From: an uncultured Bacteroidales bacterium
Lineage (GTDB): Bacteria; Bacteroidota; Bacteroidia; Bacteroidales; Bacteroidaceae
Direction of reading: 5' to 3'
Length of the DNA: 7,436 nt
Assembly (NCBI GenBank): GCA_902803195.1
Contig: CADCOX010000018.1
Span: 1 to 7,436 of the forward strand
Position numbers and translations under genes: made by a program
In this document: one piece after another, positions 5,547 to 7,436 of the stretch
Layout: the number at the start of each line of letters is the position of its first letter
How positions within the stretch are numbered: position 1 is the stretch's first letter
Notes under the pieces: generated by a model
Told to the model about the DNA's origin: nothing
Databases searched by the model: none
Seen by the model: the letters and a program-made list of their open reading frames with translations, nothing else

Positions 5547-5885
5547 ATGAAAGATAATTTCAACTATGGTAGCAAGGAAAAGGACATCCTCTTTTCGAAG
5601 GCTATCAAAGCAGGCAAGAGACTGTACTACGTGGATGTGAAGAAGAGCAGCAAGGGCGACCTGTATCTGGCGCTCACCGAAAGCAAGAAAATCGTAAGCG
5701 GCGATCCTGAGATGCCTCAGTTCTCTTATGAAAAACATAAGCTCTTTGTCTACCCCGAGGATTTTGAGAAGTTCACGGGCGCTCTTGCCGACGCCATGCG
5801 CTTCATCTATGAGCAGCAAGGGCCCGTCGAGCAGCGTCCCGAGGAACCGCGTAACGAGATTCAGTTGGACGAGATTGAGTTCTAA
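5547..5885 (+). CDS. PUR-alpha-like DUF3276 family nucleic-acid-binding protein
   Basis: This is a 112-residue soluble protein that I recognise as the DUF3276/PUR family of Bacteroidota, related in fold to eukaryotic PUR-alpha and to the spirochaete single-PUR protein BpuR. Proteins with this fold bind single-stranded DNA or RNA, usually as dimers of one PUR repeat per chain. The PUR-type core spans about residues 12-92. It includes the beta-rich stretch AGKRLYYVDVKKSSKGDLYL (22-41), then ALTESKK (42-48), and a second half with KHKLFVYPEDFEKFTGAL (63-80) entering the C-terminal helix. The tail from about 93 is acidic (EQRPEEPRNE, LDEIEF) and probably disordered. It has its own promoter and terminator, so it is a single-gene unit. 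A role as RNA-binding or nucleoid-associated regulator is inferred from the family, and its target is unknown. Confidence 0.85.
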   Translation: MKDNFNYGSKEKDILFSKAIKAGKRLYYVDVKKSSKGDLYLALTESKKIVSGDPEMPQFSYEKHKLFVYPEDFEKFTGALADAMRFIYEQQGPVEQRPEEPRNEIQLDEIEF

Positions 5886-5921
5886 ACGCTATTTAATATA
5901 GGTACGCGCACGAAAAGAATC

Positions 5922-5955
5922 AGGCTTGCAGAGATTTTGCGAGCCTTTTTCTTTG
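5922..5955 (+). terminator. Intrinsic terminator after the PUR-domain gene
   Basis: AGGCTTGC (5922-5929) pairs with GCGAGCCT (5939-5946), an 8-bp stem with one T/G wobble that can extend inward by three weak pairs. It is followed directly by the T-rich tract TTTTTCTTT. It lies 37 bp after the stop codon and is the best intrinsic terminator in the window. Confidence 0.8.
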
Positions 5956-5982
5956 TTCTTCGGCGAACTTCAACTATCTTTG
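5952..5982 (+). promoter_or_regulatory. Consensus promoter of purL
   Basis: TTTG (5952-5955), 19 bases, then TATCTTTG (5975-5982) is an exact fit to the Bacteroidetes consensus. The -33 TTTG is taken from the T-tract of the preceding terminator. The start site should lie near 5989, giving a leader of about 25-30 nt with no room for a riboswitch. Confidence 0.8.
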
Positions 5983-6015
5983 CACCCAAATTAAGCAACT
6001 TGACACTTTACCATC

Positions 6016-7436
6016 ATGCCCATCTCCTTTTTCCGTACTACGCAGAGCATCATCGCCACACAGGCCAACCACCAGCTCTCGCAAGAAGAAATCCATAAAC
6101 TCGCCTGGCTCTATGGCGATGCCACTCTCATCGAGGCCTCGACCCTCGAGGGCTATTTCGTCGGTCCGCGCCGCGAGATGATTACGCCCTGGAGCACGAA
6201 TGCCGTCGAGATCACACAAAACATGGCGCTCTGCGGCATCACCCGCATCGAAGAGTATTTCCCCGTCGACAGCGCCGAGGCCGACTACGACCCTATGCTG
6301 CAACGCCTCTATAACGGGCTCGATCAAAACATCTTCACCGTCGATATCCAGCCTGCACCCATACAGGAAATCGACAACTTGGAGGCCTACAACGAGCAGG
6401 AAGGCCTGGCCCTCTCACCCGAGGAAATCGAGTACCTTCATGACGTAGAACGCCAACTCGGTCGTAAACTCACGGATAGCGAAGTGTTCGGCTTCGCTCA
6501 GATCAACAGCGAGCACTGCCGCCATAAGATCTTCGGTGGAACTTTCATCATCGACGGCAAAGAGATGCCGAGCAGCCTTTTCCAGATGATCAAGCGTACG
6601 ACGCAGGAGAACCCTCACAAGATTATCTCAGCCTACAAAGATAATGTAGCTTTCGCTGAAGGTCCTGTCGTCGAGCAGTTCGCGCCCGCCGACCATGCCA
6701 CCAGCGACTACTTCATCATCAAGGACATCGAAAGCGTCATCAGCATCAAAGCCGAGACGCACAACTTCCCGACGACCGTTGAGCCTTTCAACGGAGCTTC
6801 GACGGGAACAGGCGGCGAGATTCGCGATCGTATGGGTGGCGGCACAGGTTCTTGGCCCATCGCAGGTACGGCGGTCTATATGACTTCATATCCGAAACCC
6901 CTCTCCGATTCCCAAGGAATGGCTCCTCGCCCTTGGCTCTACCAGACGCCCGAACAGATCCTCATCAAAGCCTCTAACGGCGCCAGCGACTTCGGCAATA
7001 AGTTCGGTCAGCCGCTCATCACAGGCTCTGTGCTCACCTTCGAGCACGAGGAGAACGGCGAGCAGTACGGTTACGACAAGGTTATTATGCTGGCAGGCGG
7101 CGTAGGCTATGGTACGAAACGCGACTGCTTGAAAGGCACGCCCGAGAAGGGCAACAAGATTGTCGTTGTTGGTGGTGACAACTACCGCATCGGACTTGGC
7201 GGCGGTTCCGTGTCGAGCGTCGACACGGGGCGCTACAGCAGTGGTATTGAGTTGAACGCCGTCCAACGTGCCAATCCCGAAATGCAGAAACGAGCCTACA
7301 ACCTCGTGCGCTCGCTCTGCGAGGAAGACGTCAACCCTGTCGTCAGCAGCCACGACCACGGCTCGGCCGGACATGTCAATTGCCTCAGTGAGTTGGTAGA
7401 GGAATGCGGTGGACTTATCGACATGACCAAGTTGCC
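6016..7436 (+). CDS. purL: Phosphoribosylformylglycinamidine synthase, large single-chain type (5' part)
   Basis: FGAM synthase converts FGAR, glutamine and ATP to FGAM in step four of purine synthesis. The first 473 codons are present and run in frame off the right edge; the large form is about 1,200-1,300 residues and ends in a glutaminase domain, which would lie outside. The N-terminal PurS-like domain begins MPISFFRT, and GPRREMITPWSTNAVEI (50-66) follows. The linker and first synthase domain carry the hallmark INSEHCRHK with catalytic His167. The nucleotide-binding region has AETHNFPTTVEPF (246-258) and STGTGGEIRD (262-271), then GGTGSWPIAGTA and, later, SSHDHGSAGH. The ATG at 6016 was chosen because the conserved family N-terminus begins there and the promoter is about 35 bp upstream. 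No frameshift is seen. It has its own promoter. Confidence 0.97.
   Translation, partial: MPISFFRTTQSIIATQANHQLSQEEIHKLAWLYGDATLIEASTLEGYFVGPRREMITPWSTNAVEITQNMALCGITRIEEYFPVDSAEADYDPMLQRLYNGLDQNIFTVDIQPAPIQEIDNLEAYNEQEGLALSPEEIEYLHDVERQLGRKLTDSEVFGFAQINSEHCRHKIFGGTFIIDGKEMPSSLFQMIKRTTQENPHKIISAYKDNVAFAEGPVVEQFAPADHATSDYFIIKDIESVISIKAETHNFPTTVEPFNGASTGTGGEIRDRMGGGTGSWPIAGTAVYMTSYPKPLSDSQGMAPRPWLYQTPEQILIKASNGASDFGNKFGQPLITGSVLTFEHEENGEQYGYDKVIMLAGGVGYGTKRDCLKGTPEKGNKIVVVGGDNYRIGLGGGSVSSVDTGRYSSGIELNAVQRANPEMQKRAYNLVRSLCEEDVNPVVSSHDHGSAGHVNCLSELVEECGGLIDMTKL

Noticed and set aside
5304..5819. Open frame of 171 codons on the minus strand
   Set aside because: It crosses the nusB start, the divergent promoter region and the PUR gene in antisense; no coherent protein results.
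5983..6015. Purine riboswitch in the purL leader
   Set aside because: The leader is only about 25-30 nt after the promoter, too short for a purine aptamer.
6886..7374. Open frame of 162 codons on the minus strand
   Set aside because: Antisense to the strongly conserved purL reading frame.

Overview
The window looks like ordinary chromosome from a Bacteroidota member, most likely order Bacteroidales and perhaps Prevotellaceae. Four things in the sequence support this. Promoters match the Bacteroidetes sigma consensus (TTTG, 19-21 bases, TAnnTTTG) five times with both elements and twice with only the -7 element. Start codons lack clear Shine-Dalgarno sequences and sit behind A/T-rich leaders. 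NusB has the long form typical of this phylum. Two gene families that I know mainly from Bacteroidota are present (DUF5606 and the DUF3276/PUR family). The genus is an inference.

Layout. Bases 1-123 (minus) hold the first 41 codons of a membrane protein, probably a sensor histidine kinase, with a consensus promoter. A divergent gap of about 270 bp separates it from a secreted GH33 sialidase (397-1653, plus). The sialidase promoter has a good -7 element, but its -33 position lies inside a symmetric dyad. The 224 bp behind the sialidase contain a G-free, C-rich tract, a degenerate 22-bp-period repeat array, and a strong hairpin between convergent genes.

Bases 1878-5377 (minus) hold a housekeeping cluster read in the order nusB, yajC, ybbR-like, coaE, then a DUF5606 gene that also has its own consensus promoter inside the end of coaE. 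The cluster combines transcription antitermination (NusB), Sec translocase support (YajC), a membrane-anchored YbbR protein and the last step of coenzyme A synthesis (CoaE). Divergent from nusB is a PUR-alpha-like nucleic-acid-binding protein (5547-5885). It ends in an intrinsic terminator whose T-tract runs into the promoter of purL (6016 to window end), the large single-chain FGAM synthase of purine synthesis.

I found no mobile element, CRISPR array, tRNA, rRNA or defence system, and no convincing undescribed system. The observations most worth checking are the 22-bp array and the dyad upstream of the sialidase. Most of the gene content is conserved core.
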